Shown piece after piece: positions 43,876 to 52,463 of a stretch of 52,463 nt of DNA. The position numbers and the translations under genes are program-made. The DNA is taken from the NCBI GenBank assembly GCA_002724245.1, contig PBOG01000230.1, forward strand, positions 1-52,463. The letters run 5' to 3'. Origin of the DNA: Planctomycetaceae bacterium. Its GTDB lineage: Bacteria; Planctomycetota; Planctomycetia; Pirellulales; Pirellulaceae. The notes under the pieces were generated by a model, which saw only the letters and a list, made by a program, of their open reading frames with translations, had not been told where the DNA came from and did no database searches. The first letter of the stretch is position 1. Each line of letters starts with the position of its first letter.

Positions 43876-44871
43876 ATGGATGTCAACGAGATTTCGATGC
43901 CCGACATCGATCCCGGCAAGGCGATTTCGCTCGGTACACTGCTTGTTTTTTGCGTGGTGCTGATCCTGCTGGCGTACAACGGGTTCTACACGGTTCGTGA
44001 AAACGAAGAGGCCGTGGTGATGCGTTTTGGGAAAGTCCATGGGACACCCGCGGACCCCGGGATGCACTTTTGTATTCCCCTGGTCGATACGATTGTCAAG
44101 GTGAACGTCACTGAGGAGCGGCGGATTCGGCTCCCGTTCGGCGGAGGTGCGGAGCGCCCCACACGTTCATCTGAAGCGGACACATTGATGCTGACAGCCG
44201 ACTTGAATGCGGCTTCTGTGGAGTGGACGATCCAATGGCGGATCACCGATTCCATCCAGAAAGTCAAGAGTTTTTACCATCCACTGGATCCCACGGGCGA
44301 TCTGTATCTGAGCCAGGTCATCACACTGGCTTCGCGGACGGTAATGAATCGCCTGGTCGGCGATTACTCGATCGATGAAGTCCTGACTGGAAAACGAAGT
44401 GAAATTCGCCAGGCTGCCAAGGAACAGACACAGAGTATGCTTGACGAGTACCGCTGTGGTGTGGTGATCACGGATCTGCAGATGCAGCGTGTGCGGCCAC
44501 CACGGAAGGTTCGTCCCGCCTTTGATGCCGTGAATAAATCGATCCAGGAACGGGACAAACTGGAGAACGAGGCCAACAAACAGCGTAACCAACTGATTCC
44601 TCAAGCCCGTGCGGACAAGGACAAGAAGGTGCGTGGGGCGGAAGGTTATGCCTCGCGTCGCCGGGCTGAGGTGGGTGGGGAAATCAAGGCGTTGCGGGCG
44701 CGCTACGAGGCCTACAAAATGGCTCCGGAAGTGACCCGCCAGCGGCTTTATCTGGAAGCGATGGAAGAGATCCTGAGTGGTGTGGAATCCAAAACCATCG
44801 TCGATTCAGATCTGCAGAAATCGGTTCCGCTGCTCCCGTTGTTGCCTCTCAATGAAGGAAGTGCACCATGA
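43876..44871 (+). CDS. hflK: HflK-like SPFH/prohibitin membrane protein
   Basis: HflK and HflC form a membrane complex of SPFH proteins that surrounds the FtsH protease and limits its activity. Here a single N-terminal membrane span (SLGTLLVFCVVLILLAYNGF) is followed by NEEAVVMRFGKVHGTPADPG and LTADLNAASVEWTIQWRITD, typical of the SPFH domain. A charged coiled coil then runs from DAVNKSIQERDKLENEANKQ through SRRRAEVGG. CGGAGG lies 5 bases before the ATG at 43876, clearly fixing the start over the earlier in-frame ATG at 43768. The stop overlaps the hflC start by 4 bases. No ftsH gene is in the window. Confidence 0.88.
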   Translation: MDVNEISMPDIDPGKAISLGTLLVFCVVLILLAYNGFYTVRENEEAVVMRFGKVHGTPADPGMHFCIPLVDTIVKVNVTEERRIRLPFGGGAERPTRSSEADTLMLTADLNAASVEWTIQWRITDSIQKVKSFYHPLDPTGDLYLSQVITLASRTVMNRLVGDYSIDEVLTGKRSEIRQAAKEQTQSMLDEYRCGVVITDLQMQRVRPPRKVRPAFDAVNKSIQERDKLENEANKQRNQLIPQARADKDKKVRGAEGYASRRRAEVGGEIKALRARYEAYKMAPEVTRQRLYLEAMEEILSGVESKTIVDSDLQKSVPLLPLLPLNEGSAP

Positions 44872-45947
44872 GTCCACGAATCAGTGTTGCCCTGCTCGTG
44901 GTGTCGGTCCTGGCAGCCGTACTATTGAATGCGTCGGCGTACACCGTCAACGAGCGTGAGCAGGTGGTTATCCTGCAATTTGGGGCGCCGCAGGATTCCC
45001 ACACCGAGGCGGGCCTCTACTTCAAGTTACCTTTTATTCAGGAAGTGCGCCGGTTTCCCAAGACACTTCAGCTCTGGCAGAGTGAGAGTGACATCACCGA
45101 TTTGCCCACCAAAGATGGCAAGAAGATCGAGGTGCAGGCCTGGGCGATCTGGAAAATCACCGACCCACTCCAATTCGTCAAGGTGTTGCGGACGGTCTCC
45201 CAGGGCGACGCGGCGATCAAGGACCGCGTCAGGGCTGCGATCCGCGACGAAATCACCAGTCACGATTTGACCGAAGTCGTTCGCAGTTCGTCCCGTGCCT
45301 TGAGCTACTCATTCCAGTTCCAGTTGTCCGGCGGGAGCGATGAGACCGCGAGCGGAACGCAGCCCGGACAGCCCGAAACCCAGGTGCCGATTGTTAAAGG
45401 CCGCCAGAAAATCACCGAAGAGATTCAGCAGAACGTGGCCAACCGGTTGCGATCGGCACAGGGAACGGATCCGCAACAGGAAGGCCGTGGTGTGGAACTG
45501 GTCGAAGTGGGCATCTCCAATATTGGCTTTGTCCCCGCTGTCCAGGAAGCCGCATTTGCACGGTTGACTGCCTTTATGGAGTCGATCGCCTCGGGCTATC
45601 TCAATGAGGGACAGCAGCGCAAGCAAGAGATTCTCAACCAGACGCAGGCGGAAGTCGAGAGAATTCTCGGTGAGGGTGAGGAGCAGTCCAACATCATCCG
45701 TGGTACTGTCGATGCCGAGATTATCGGAAATTACGCCAAAGCAATTACGGAAACGGGTGAATTCTACAATTTCACGAAAACACTGGAGGTCAACAAGAAG
45801 GCGCTGGCGGGCAAGAGTCGACTGATTTTGACCACCCGTAGCGAACTTTTTGAGATGCTCAAGTCGGTTCAGCCGCCACCGCCACAACCAGCTGCCGTGG
45901 CTGAGGAAACGACGGAAACCAGCGCACAACCCTTGCGTGCGCCGTGA
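44868..45947 (+). CDS. hflC: HflC-like SPFH/prohibitin membrane protein
   Basis: This is the second subunit of the HflK/HflC complex. An N-terminal span (ISVALLVVSVLAAVLLNASAY) leads into VNEREQVVILQFGAPQ and GLYFKLPFIQEV, a standard SPFH opening. KKIEVQAWAIWKITDPLQF and the helical segment EGEEQSNIIRGTVDAEI follow. An internal Ser/Gly/Gln-rich loop around GSDETASGTQPGQPETQ lengthens the protein compared with Escherichia coli HflC. The C-terminus is a proline-rich tail (PPPPQPAAV). It is translationally coupled to hflK through an ATGA overlap. Confidence 0.88.
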   Translation: MSPRISVALLVVSVLAAVLLNASAYTVNEREQVVILQFGAPQDSHTEAGLYFKLPFIQEVRRFPKTLQLWQSESDITDLPTKDGKKIEVQAWAIWKITDPLQFVKVLRTVSQGDAAIKDRVRAAIRDEITSHDLTEVVRSSSRALSYSFQFQLSGGSDETASGTQPGQPETQVPIVKGRQKITEEIQQNVANRLRSAQGTDPQQEGRGVELVEVGISNIGFVPAVQEAAFARLTAFMESIASGYLNEGQQRKQEILNQTQAEVERILGEGEEQSNIIRGTVDAEIIGNYAKAITETGEFYNFTKTLEVNKKALAGKSRLILTTRSELFEMLKSVQPPPPQPAAVAEETTETSAQPLRAP

Positions 45948-46039
45948 GCGTCTTACGGAGTATAGATCCTGCCGAGCAGATCTGGCGGCAACATGGTTGG
46001 CGCGTTTTGGCAGTGAACGCTCTTGTGGCCGGTAGGGAC

Positions 46040-46597
46040 TCAGCGTGCCGTCAGGGTGGCATCGGCCGCAGCCTGGAATGCTTGGCAGGCGTCGGGGCTG
46101 AAGAGCGCGAACACGATTTCCTGTAGGCTGCCGGCGTTCTGCTGACAGGTTTCCAGCGCAATCCGGGCTGCTTCGTCCAGCGGGTAGCCATACACTCCAC
46201 AAGAAATGGCGGGAAAAGCGATCCGGTCGAGACCCTGTTCCGCCGCGAGTGCCAGGCTACTGACGTAGGCAGAGGCCAGCAGGGGCGCGGAGGTCTGTGG
46301 ATCCTGGTAGACAGGGCCGACGGTGTGGATCACATAACGGACTTGCAGCCGACCGTTTCCCGCGGGAGTGATACGGGCTTCTCCCGTCGGACACCGCACG
46401 CCCGGACGGCCCTCCGAACCCTGGCGACAGGCTTCGATTAACTCAGGCCCCGCCGCTCGGTGAATGGCGCCATCGACGCCAGCACCTCCGAGCATGCGTT
46501 CGTTGGCTGCATTGACGATCGCGTCTCCCGCCCAGACGGTCAGGTCCCCCTGCCAGAGTGCCAGTCGGGTCGTCGCACTCAGTTGGTATTCTCTCAT
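46040..46597 (-). CDS. Macrodomain protein, probable O-acetyl-ADP-ribose deacetylase
   Basis: The macrodomain landmarks are clear: WQGDLTVWAGDAIVNAANER, LGGAGVDGAIHRAAGPELIE, CPTGEARIT, VIHTVGPVYQD, and the strand IAFPAISCGVYGYP that contacts the ADP-ribose phosphates. The order and spacing match YmdB-type enzymes, which release acetate from O-acetyl-ADP-ribose or remove ADP-ribose from proteins. I chose the ATG at 46597 because it places QGDLT near the N-terminus as in YmdB; an ATG at 46630 would add 11 residues. It lies 131 bases downstream of the M16 protease gene. Confidence 0.9.
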   Translation of the reverse strand: MREYQLSATTRLALWQGDLTVWAGDAIVNAANERMLGGAGVDGAIHRAAGPELIEACRQGSEGRPGVRCPTGEARITPAGNGRLQVRYVIHTVGPVYQDPQTSAPLLASAYVSSLALAAEQGLDRIAFPAISCGVYGYPLDEAARIALETCQQNAGSLQEIVFALFSPDACQAFQAAADATLTAR

Positions 46598-46728
46598 GGC
46601 GTCGCTGGCCGCCCCGCTCGGCCATGGCATGCACTTGGTGTTTGCCGAGTGCAGAGCAGCGCTGCCGCACTGGGCCCACGCTGGGCAGGGAGTGGGGTTT
46701 TATCTCGAGTGTGTCAGCGGCGGCGGGG

Positions 46729-49485
46729 TTATTTCAGATCGCCGGCGGTAACAACAATCAACTTACCGGGGATCAGGTGCCGTTTGATGGCGCCGTTGAT
46801 TTCTTCCTGAGTGACCGCTTTGACACGATTGAACAAGTCATCGTAGAAGAGCACGGTGTCTCCTTGTTCCATCATGTCGGCAATCAAAGAAGCCAGGCGA
46901 CCGTCGTTGTTGAACTGCAACGAGAATCCCTGAACATAGCTCTGCTTGGCCGCGGCGAGCTCCTCGGCGGTGACACCGTCTTTGATCAGACGCCCAAATT
47001 CCTCGTCCACCAGTTCGACCACGCGCGGCGTATTCATCGGGTTGGCGATGGCCATCACGGTGAAGCGGCTGTTTTCTTCTTCTGAAAATGCGCTATAAGA
47101 AGAACGGATTCCGTAACTGAGGCCCTCCTTGCCACGGATCCGCTCTCCCAGTCGCGAGGAGAGTGACCCGGCTCCAAACACCTGGCTGGCCATTTTTAGC
47201 GCTGCATAGTCCTGGTGGCGGAAGCCGATAGGAATGGTGTGCCCGGAAAAATAGACCGCGTTCTTTTTATCCGGGGTAAGAATTTGCTCGCGGACGGCTT
47301 TGGTCTTGGTGAATGTCTGCGCGGTAATTTCTTCGTACGGTTCTTTGACAGCCCAGCCGGCAAAAATATCGGCCAGTAGCGGGCGAACAACGTCGGGGTC
47401 GAAATCGCCGACCAGCACCAGCTCGCCGGCGTGATTTCCCAGGAATTGCTGGTAGAGGTCGACTACCTCATCCAGTTTCAGGTTGGTGTAGCGGGCGACG
47501 TCATCTTCAGCGGTTGTACGGAAGCGGGGATCCGATTGGCTGTAGGGGTAGAGTAAGCCGTAGAGGCGGCGTTGGGCCTTGCTCATCGGATCACTGAGCG
47601 AGCCCTGCAGGGCGGCTAACCGTTCCTGTTTGAGAACGTCGAATTCTTTGGCGGGAAACGTCGGTTGGCGTAACATCCCCTTGAGTAGTTGCAGTACTTC
47701 GGGCAACTGGTCGCGTTTTGTGGTGCCTCCAAAGGAAGCGCTGCCCAGAGCGCTGGATCCGGACAGGGTGGAAGAAAGCACGTCGAGCTTGTCTTGAATT
47801 TGCTGATAGTCGAACGTCTTGGTGCCGCGCGCCATCATCGTGCCCATCAGGGCGGCCGCCATATTCTTGCCTTCGAGCGTTTTCAACGAACCGAAGTGCA
47901 GTGACAAGGATAGCGCGACGGTGTTGCCGCGTGTCTTCTTGGGCAGCAGGCCGACCTTGATGCCACCATCGAGGGTGTAGGAGATCAACCGTTTTTGGAC
48001 GTTTGTAGGCGTCGGATCAAAGGCCTCGCCCGCTTCTGCCACGGCGCGGCCGCGATAGTCTTTGAGCATTTCCTGCAGGTCCGTGCGGGGCGCGATCGCT
48101 ACCCGTTGGGCTTCTTTGGTGGGTTCAAACAGCCCCACCGTCCGGTTACTGGCCATCAGGTACTTGGCGGCGACACGCTTGACGTCAGCGGCTGTCACCT
48201 TGGCCATCTGGTCGCGGTACAGGAAAAACATGCGCCAGTCGCCGCGTCCTTCCCACTCACTCAACTCGCTGGCTACCGCAGTTGAGCTGGTTAGTGTGTT
48301 TTCGTATTTGCGGACGATTTGTTTCTGAACCCGCTCGACCTCTTCGTCGGTCACGCCTTCCGTACCCAGGCGTTCAATTTCCTGGATCATGGTGGCCCGG
48401 ACGTCCGCCATCTTTTTCAGATCTTTCACCCGACAGGTCATGATCATCACACCTGGATCATGCAGTGCGTAGGTGCCGCCGATAATGCCGGCCGCTTTCT
48501 TGGCTTCCACCGTGGTCTTGTAGAGTCGGCCGGCCGGTTCGATAGCCAGAATGGAGCCGATCGTGTCCATGGCGGCAAAATCGTCATCGGGTGCCGAGGG
48601 AATGTGGTAGATCACGCTGACCAATCCCAGGTCGCCAGATCGCTGCAGGGTAACCAGTCGCTCACCGTCCTGGGCTGGTTCCTCGGTGTAGGTCAGTTCC
48701 AGTTCACGCTCAGGGCGTTCAATGGCACCAAAATATTTGGCGATCAACTCGAGCGCTTTCTTTTCAGTAAATTTGCCCGCTACGATCAGGGTGGCATTGT
48801 CGGGCTGGTAAAACTTGCGATAGAACGCGCGCAGCCGCGGGATCGGTACCCGTTCGATGTCGCTGCGGTTGCCGATGGTGGACTTGCCGTAGTTGTGCCA
48901 TTCAAAGGCGGTGCCCATCATGCGTTGTTGTAACACGCGTGAGGGACTGTTTTCACCGCGTTCGAATTCATTGCGGACGACGGTCATTTCGGTGGCCAGA
49001 TCTTCGCCCTTGATGAAACTGTTGACCATGCGATCTGCTTCCAGACGGATGGCGAATTCCAGGTTGTCGTCGTTAGCCGGCAGTGTCTCGTAGTAGTTAG
49101 TGCGGTCGAAAGATGTGGTGCCGTTGAAGCTGGCCCCGCGGTCGGAAAGCGACTTGGGGATATTGCCGTGCAGGGGAGTTCCTTTAAAGACCATATGTTC
49201 CAGCAGATGCGCCATGCCGGTTTCGCCGTATCCTTCGTGACGGGAGCCGACGCGGATCGTCAGATTGATCGTTACGGTCGGTTTCGAGTTGTCTGCGTAG
49301 AGCAGGATTTTTAGGCCGTTGTCCAATGCATACTGGGTGACACCTTCGATCGAGCGGACTTTGGTAATTTCCGCCGCGTTGAGGGGAGCGGTCTCCGCTG
49401 ATGCGATGACGGCCAGCCCAGCAAGGGCGGTGGTCAGGAAAAGTCGCCGCAGGCCAGTGTTGCGTGTAAGCAGGTGGCTTTGCAT
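46729..49485 (-). CDS. Exported M16 zinc protease, two-repeat pitrilysin type
   Basis: The N-terminal half has the inverted zinc motif HLLEHMVF with H93, E96 and H97. The expected downstream glutamate lies in the FEFAIRLEADRM-like helix that follows. The C-terminal half is a second, structurally similar repeat without the HxxEH motif, as in processing-protease-like M16 enzymes. The length of 918 residues fits a fused pair. A signal peptide (LRRLFLTTALAGLAVIASAETA) exports it. GGAG lies 9 bases before the ATG at 49485; the frame opens at 49560. Such enzymes degrade peptides or process exported proteins. Confidence 0.92.
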   Translation of the reverse strand: MQSHLLTRNTGLRRLFLTTALAGLAVIASAETAPLNAAEITKVRSIEGVTQYALDNGLKILLYADNSKPTVTINLTIRVGSRHEGYGETGMAHLLEHMVFKGTPLHGNIPKSLSDRGASFNGTTSFDRTNYYETLPANDDNLEFAIRLEADRMVNSFIKGEDLATEMTVVRNEFERGENSPSRVLQQRMMGTAFEWHNYGKSTIGNRSDIERVPIPRLRAFYRKFYQPDNATLIVAGKFTEKKALELIAKYFGAIERPERELELTYTEEPAQDGERLVTLQRSGDLGLVSVIYHIPSAPDDDFAAMDTIGSILAIEPAGRLYKTTVEAKKAAGIIGGTYALHDPGVMIMTCRVKDLKKMADVRATMIQEIERLGTEGVTDEEVERVQKQIVRKYENTLTSSTAVASELSEWEGRGDWRMFFLYRDQMAKVTAADVKRVAAKYLMASNRTVGLFEPTKEAQRVAIAPRTDLQEMLKDYRGRAVAEAGEAFDPTPTNVQKRLISYTLDGGIKVGLLPKKTRGNTVALSLSLHFGSLKTLEGKNMAAALMGTMMARGTKTFDYQQIQDKLDVLSSTLSGSSALGSASFGGTTKRDQLPEVLQLLKGMLRQPTFPAKEFDVLKQERLAALQGSLSDPMSKAQRRLYGLLYPYSQSDPRFRTTAEDDVARYTNLKLDEVVDLYQQFLGNHAGELVLVGDFDPDVVRPLLADIFAGWAVKEPYEEITAQTFTKTKAVREQILTPDKKNAVYFSGHTIPIGFRHQDYAALKMASQVFGAGSLSSRLGERIRGKEGLSYGIRSSYSAFSEEENSRFTVMAIANPMNTPRVVELVDEEFGRLIKDGVTAEELAAAKQSYVQGFSLQFNNDGRLASLIADMMEQGDTVLFYDDLFNRVKAVTQEEINGAIKRHLIPGKLIVVTAGDLK

Positions 49486-49792
49486 GGAAAGCGTCTCCAA
49501 AAACAAAGGGTTGGGGGGCGACCAGAGATCCGCCCGGATCCGATAGGTTTGATCATTCAATAGGTAATGCAGGACGCGGCTGATCCGCCGCAGACGACCT
49601 CACCGATCCCAACATGATCGGGATCGCGAGCGCCGCTGTCAATCAACGTAGCAGATTCTCCCAACTCCCGTGTTGGGTGGTAGGTCATTTTGCCTGCCAG
49701 TGAGCAGAGCGTGCGCATTGGCCCGCAATCACCCTGGACCGATTTTGCTGGCGGGCAGCCTCCGTGCCACCCATTTAGTGCTGGCGCGCGTA
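49486..49792. other. Intergenic region upstream of the M16 protease, with two hairpins
   Basis: This 307-base gap lies between the Kelch-fusion gene's stop and the M16 gene's start on the minus strand. I see no gene. Two inverted repeats occur: CGATCCC (49604-49610) with GGGATCG (49620-49626), and CCCAAC (49660-49665) with GTTGGG (49672-49677). They may be attenuators, weak terminators without a U-tract, or chance. Confidence 0.45.
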
Positions 49793-51508
49793 CTAGTCGG
49801 TTGGCGCGTTTCCACCCGCCGGCGGAGAGGTCCGAATTGCGGCGGGCTTCCGCGCGCCAACCTTGACAGTTTCCAGAGCTAAACGTTTGCCCGCTTGCAT
49901 GCTCGCACCGCCGACCAGCACCAGGTTGCCACGCCAGGCCATCATGCGGTGAAAGAAACGGTCCTCCTGGAGTTCCGTAGTGACTTCCCAGCGTCCGGTA
50001 TCGGCGCTTAGCGACTGCACACGACCTCCGTAAGTGCTGACATAGAGTCGTCCGTCGAGGTTCCAGGCAGCCGAACCAAAACCTTCCATCCCTTCGCCCT
50101 GGAGAGGGGCGCCTGCGGACCAAGTTTTGCTGGCCGGATCAAACACCGCCACTTTGGTGGTTGGGCCTCCCTGCTTCTGCATGCCTCCGATGACGTATAG
50201 TTTGCCTTGAAAATGTCCCACGGATAAAGCGCGGCGCTGAAAGGGTGGCTGGGGCAAGGCAATCCAACTGGGATTTGCGTGTGACAGGTCAAGTTGGAAA
50301 GCCGTCTGGTGCCACTGTGATTCTTCCGAACCCAGTGCCCAGCCGCCGATCACATACAGCTGATCGTCGACGACGACTGCGTCGTGCGACGAACGGGGTT
50401 CCGGTAGCGGTGGCAGGGCGGACCACTTTCGGGTTGCCGGGTCAAACGAAGCGACATCCGCCACAGATCGCAGGTCGTGCTCCTCGTCTTCGTTATTGTG
50501 GGCGGTAAAGCCGCCGATCCGATAGAGTTTCCCCTGGTAACTGACCATTGCCAGACCTTGGAGTCGGGGGCCTTGGGCGACGACCTCCCAGGACTGCGGT
50601 TTGTCGAGATTGAGACGTCGCAGCGTACTCGATTGACTGGTATTGGAATAATGGTGGGCGCGCCCGAAGTGGCCCCCATACGTATACAGCCAGTTCTCCA
50701 CAACTGCAGCACCCAGGCTGGTGACTCCCTGGGGGAGCTCCGGGAAGGCAGCTTTTTGATTGGCCGCGTCGGTAGTGGTCGTAGCAGAATCTGCGGACGT
50801 CGGACCGGCAAACGTCGGACCGGCAAACGTCACGGTGCAATATTGTCGCTGTTCACGATAGTCCTTGCCTGCCAGCTGGCCGGGTTTCTTGACCATCCTC
50901 CGCGCCCGCAAACGCACACCGGCCAGTTTTTTGAGACGGCATTGCACCTTGCCTTCGTCATCAGTGGTGAGTTCCTGGTCGTCGCCCGCGGCATCGGTGA
51001 CGATCAGTTGGCTGGCGGGAACCGGTTTTCCCTTCCACAGTACGGTGACGCGCAGGATGCCGTCTTGCCATTGTGGAACGACATCGAAATCCAGCCTGGC
51101 AGACTGCCCTAGTTTTGCGAGGTGTTCCGGTGCGATCGCTTTGGCGTAATAGTGCAGCAGCATCGTCCGTTCGCCTTGGCCAAAAATACCGAACAGACAT
51201 TCGGCTTCCAGGGCACCGACACCAGCCGAAAGATTGACGTCGAGATAACCGCCGTCATCGGTTGTGACTTTCTTGGCGGGTGCTTTTGTGTACTGGCCAG
51301 CGGCTGCGCGACTCCACAGCCGCAATTTTGTCAGTCGATCCAGGTAGGTTGCCTCGTCGGGTGCGGTCGACTCGCCAAAATAGAGATGTCCCTGCGTTGG
51401 CTGGCCAGCTTTGGTGTGCAGTGCCAACCAGATAAAGTGCGCTTGCAGCGGCGATGCTAACAGCGCGGTGATCATGAACAGGCCGATCGGCCAGCAGTAT
51501 TTCTTCAT
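49793..51508 (-). CDS. Exported DUF4198/NikM-like domain fused to a Kelch propeller
   Basis: After the signal peptide (MKKYCWPIGLFMITALLASP), the mature chain begins AHFIWLA, the hallmark start of NikM/DUF4198 periplasmic domains linked to metal-uptake systems. That domain extends to about residue 230. A linker FAGPTFAGPT then leads into at least five Kelch-type blades: ENWLYTYGG, GKLYRIGGF, DQLYVIGGW, GKLYVIGGM and GRLYVSTYGG, each followed by an aromatic W strand. The Kelch part should form a beta-propeller. AAAGGA lies upstream of the ATG. The fusion's role is unknown. Confidence 0.82.
   Translation of the reverse strand: MKKYCWPIGLFMITALLASPLQAHFIWLALHTKAGQPTQGHLYFGESTAPDEATYLDRLTKLRLWSRAAAGQYTKAPAKKVTTDDGGYLDVNLSAGVGALEAECLFGIFGQGERTMLLHYYAKAIAPEHLAKLGQSARLDFDVVPQWQDGILRVTVLWKGKPVPASQLIVTDAAGDDQELTTDDEGKVQCRLKKLAGVRLRARRMVKKPGQLAGKDYREQRQYCTVTFAGPTFAGPTSADSATTTTDAANQKAAFPELPQGVTSLGAAVVENWLYTYGGHFGRAHHYSNTSQSSTLRRLNLDKPQSWEVVAQGPRLQGLAMVSYQGKLYRIGGFTAHNNEDEEHDLRSVADVASFDPATRKWSALPPLPEPRSSHDAVVVDDQLYVIGGWALGSEESQWHQTAFQLDLSHANPSWIALPQPPFQRRALSVGHFQGKLYVIGGMQKQGGPTTKVAVFDPASKTWSAGAPLQGEGMEGFGSAAWNLDGRLYVSTYGGRVQSLSADTGRWEVTTELQEDRFFHRMMAWRGNLVLVGGASMQAGKRLALETVKVGARKPAAIRTSPPAGGNAPTD
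50798..50827. repeat. Tandem 15-bp duplication inside the Kelch-fusion gene
   Basis: CGTCGGACCGGCAAA is repeated exactly (50798-50812 and 50813-50827). In frame it encodes the doubled FAGPT linker between the two domains, so expansion or contraction would keep the reading frame. Confidence 0.6.
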
Positions 51509-51599
51509 GACGTTTTATTTCCTTTCTGATGGATGTGTCAGCAGTGAGACGGGGTGCCTGGTGTGGTACCTCCCAGCGGTGGCGTCGCCCGGGAGGGTA

Positions 51600-52463
51600 T
51601 TACTTTGAAGGTTTCTCCGGCGGTGCGGTGCGCTCCTCGGAGGTTTGGCTGGAAATATGGATGAGTCGTGTGGCCTGACGCACAACCAGACTTCGGTGTA
51701 CTGCAGCGACGCCATAGACCCGGTCTGCGCACGGGTAGGTATTGGTGGCCAGCACTTTGGGCTGGGAAGTGTGGTCCGCCGACAGGATTGTGGTTTCTCC
51801 CGATTTGGAGAAGAAGTAGAGACGGTCTCCGGCAGCAATCGGCGAACACCAGCAGGAACCGGGAAGACGGTGTTTCCAGCGTGTTTCACCTGTTTTCAGC
51901 GCCACGCAGAAGGCCACACCGGCGCGATTGACGAAATACACCATGTCACGATAAATCAGGGGCGACCCGAACGACGAGGTGACTTGTGAAGAACGCCACT
52001 GGATCCGTTTCTCCGCCGGTTCTTCCAGGCTTCCCTGGCGTAGCGCCAGGTTGTGGCCTGGTTTATTAGCCCCGATGACAACGATTCCTGACGACGCGGT
52101 AGGAGACGGAACGTTGTTTCCTTCCAGTCCGTCAACCTGCCAGAGTGCCTCGCCACTGTCGGCCTGGAACGCCTCGACGGTTCCATTGGAACTGACCAGG
52201 ATTTGTGCTTGCGTTTTGTCGCCCACGATCAGCGGCGAACTCCAGGAGACCTTCGCCTGGCGGTCGAGCTTCCAGCGATTGCGGCCTGTCTGTTTGTCGA
52301 TGCTCAGTAAATAGGAAGGGCCCGAATGATCGACCAGCACGTAGAGCGCTTCGTCGGTCTGGGCGACGGAGCTTCCCAGTCCGTGGTTTCCCTCGTAGCT
52401 GCCGTATTCCTCCATCAACGCGCGTTGCCAGACCAGAGTCCCGTCGTGCTGATAGGCACGCAA
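51600..52463 (-). CDS. PQQ-like beta-propeller protein, C-terminal part
   Basis: The reading frame enters from the right edge, so the N-terminus is missing. The visible 287 residues contain repeated WD/PQQ-type blades: LYVLVDHSGPSYLLSIDKQ followed by TGRNRWKL, ILVSSNGTVEAFQADSGEAL, VYFVNRAGVAFCVALKTGET, and RLYFFSKSGETTIL. This matches BamB-like or PQQ-repeat propellers. The last residues turn proline-rich (TAPPEKPSK). It lies 91 bases upstream of the Kelch-fusion gene on the same strand, so the two may be co-transcribed. Function unknown. Confidence 0.8.
   Translation of the reverse strand: MRAYQHDGTLVWQRALMEEYGSYEGNHGLGSSVAQTDEALYVLVDHSGPSYLLSIDKQTGRNRWKLDRQAKVSWSSPLIVGDKTQAQILVSSNGTVEAFQADSGEALWQVDGLEGNNVPSPTASSGIVVIGANKPGHNLALRQGSLEEPAEKRIQWRSSQVTSSFGSPLIYRDMVYFVNRAGVAFCVALKTGETRWKHRLPGSCWCSPIAAGDRLYFFSKSGETTILSADHTSQPKVLATNTYPCADRVYGVAAVHRSLVVRQATRLIHISSQTSEERTAPPEKPSK

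Noticed and set aside
1-52463. CRISPR array, tRNA, rRNA, insertion sequence or phage genes
   Set aside because: I read the gaps between genes for regularly spaced repeats, cloverleaf-type sequence, transposase motifs and terminal inverted repeats and saw none. A dedicated tRNA or repeat scan could still find something I missed.

Overview
The window looks like chromosomal DNA from a planctomycete (Planctomycetota, probably the Pirellulales side). The main evidence is the gene content. There are three copies of the planctomycete pair 'PSCyt1/DUF1549/DUF1553 cytochrome-like protein plus Tat-exported DUF1501 protein'. There are also PVC-type dehydrogenase-cytochrome fusions, many long secreted proteins, a SUMF1-domain protein, Kelch and LamG proteins, and a GC-rich sequence with loose operons. 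I see no phage, transposon, integrase, CRISPR array, rRNA or tRNA. Every assignment is from reading motifs in translated sequence; no database search was possible.

Layout. 1-1260: the 5' end of an exported protein on the minus strand, then two small membrane proteins on the plus strand. 1318-3509 (minus): a Tat-exported enolase-superfamily sugar-acid dehydratase followed by a VanX-type D-Ala-D-Ala dipeptidase. 3823-8225 (plus): a tight run of three secreted hydrolases (TIM-barrel glycosidase-like, isochorismatase-like, ceramidase-like). 8370-21814 (minus): cytochrome/DUF1501 module 1, a SUMF1 fusion protein, a PVC-type dehydrogenase-cytochrome, an amidohydrolase and an M3 oligopeptidase. 22074-23747 (plus): a LamG domain split by a beta-propeller. 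23790-25022 (minus): a cytochrome P450. 25127-29979 (plus): cytochrome/DUF1501 module 2. 30115-38857: a DUF2314-like protein, a PQQ-sugar-dehydrogenase/cytochrome fusion, an LRR lipoprotein and cytochrome/DUF1501 module 3. 38845-43607 (minus): a YhaO/YhaN (SbcCD-like) nuclease-ATPase pair. 43876-45947 (plus): HflK and HflC. 46040-52463 (minus): a macrodomain protein, an M16 protease, a DUF4198-Kelch fusion and a truncated PQQ-type propeller.

How the genes fit together. Most of the window encodes an exported apparatus for breaking down and oxidising organic polymers and their sugars: dehydrogenases with built-in c-type haem sites, hydrolases, peptidases and beta-propeller proteins. The YhaO/YhaN and HflK/HflC pairs are divergently arranged and are the only clear DNA-repair and membrane-quality-control genes. 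The strongest candidates for something undescribed are four. First, the three cytochrome/DUF1501 modules differ in what sits at the hinge between DUF1549 and DUF1553. Second, the YhaN-like ATPase carries a C-terminal extension of about 227 residues. Third, the LamG fold appears to be interrupted by a whole propeller. Fourth, a SUMF1 domain is fused to what may be a SIS-like domain.
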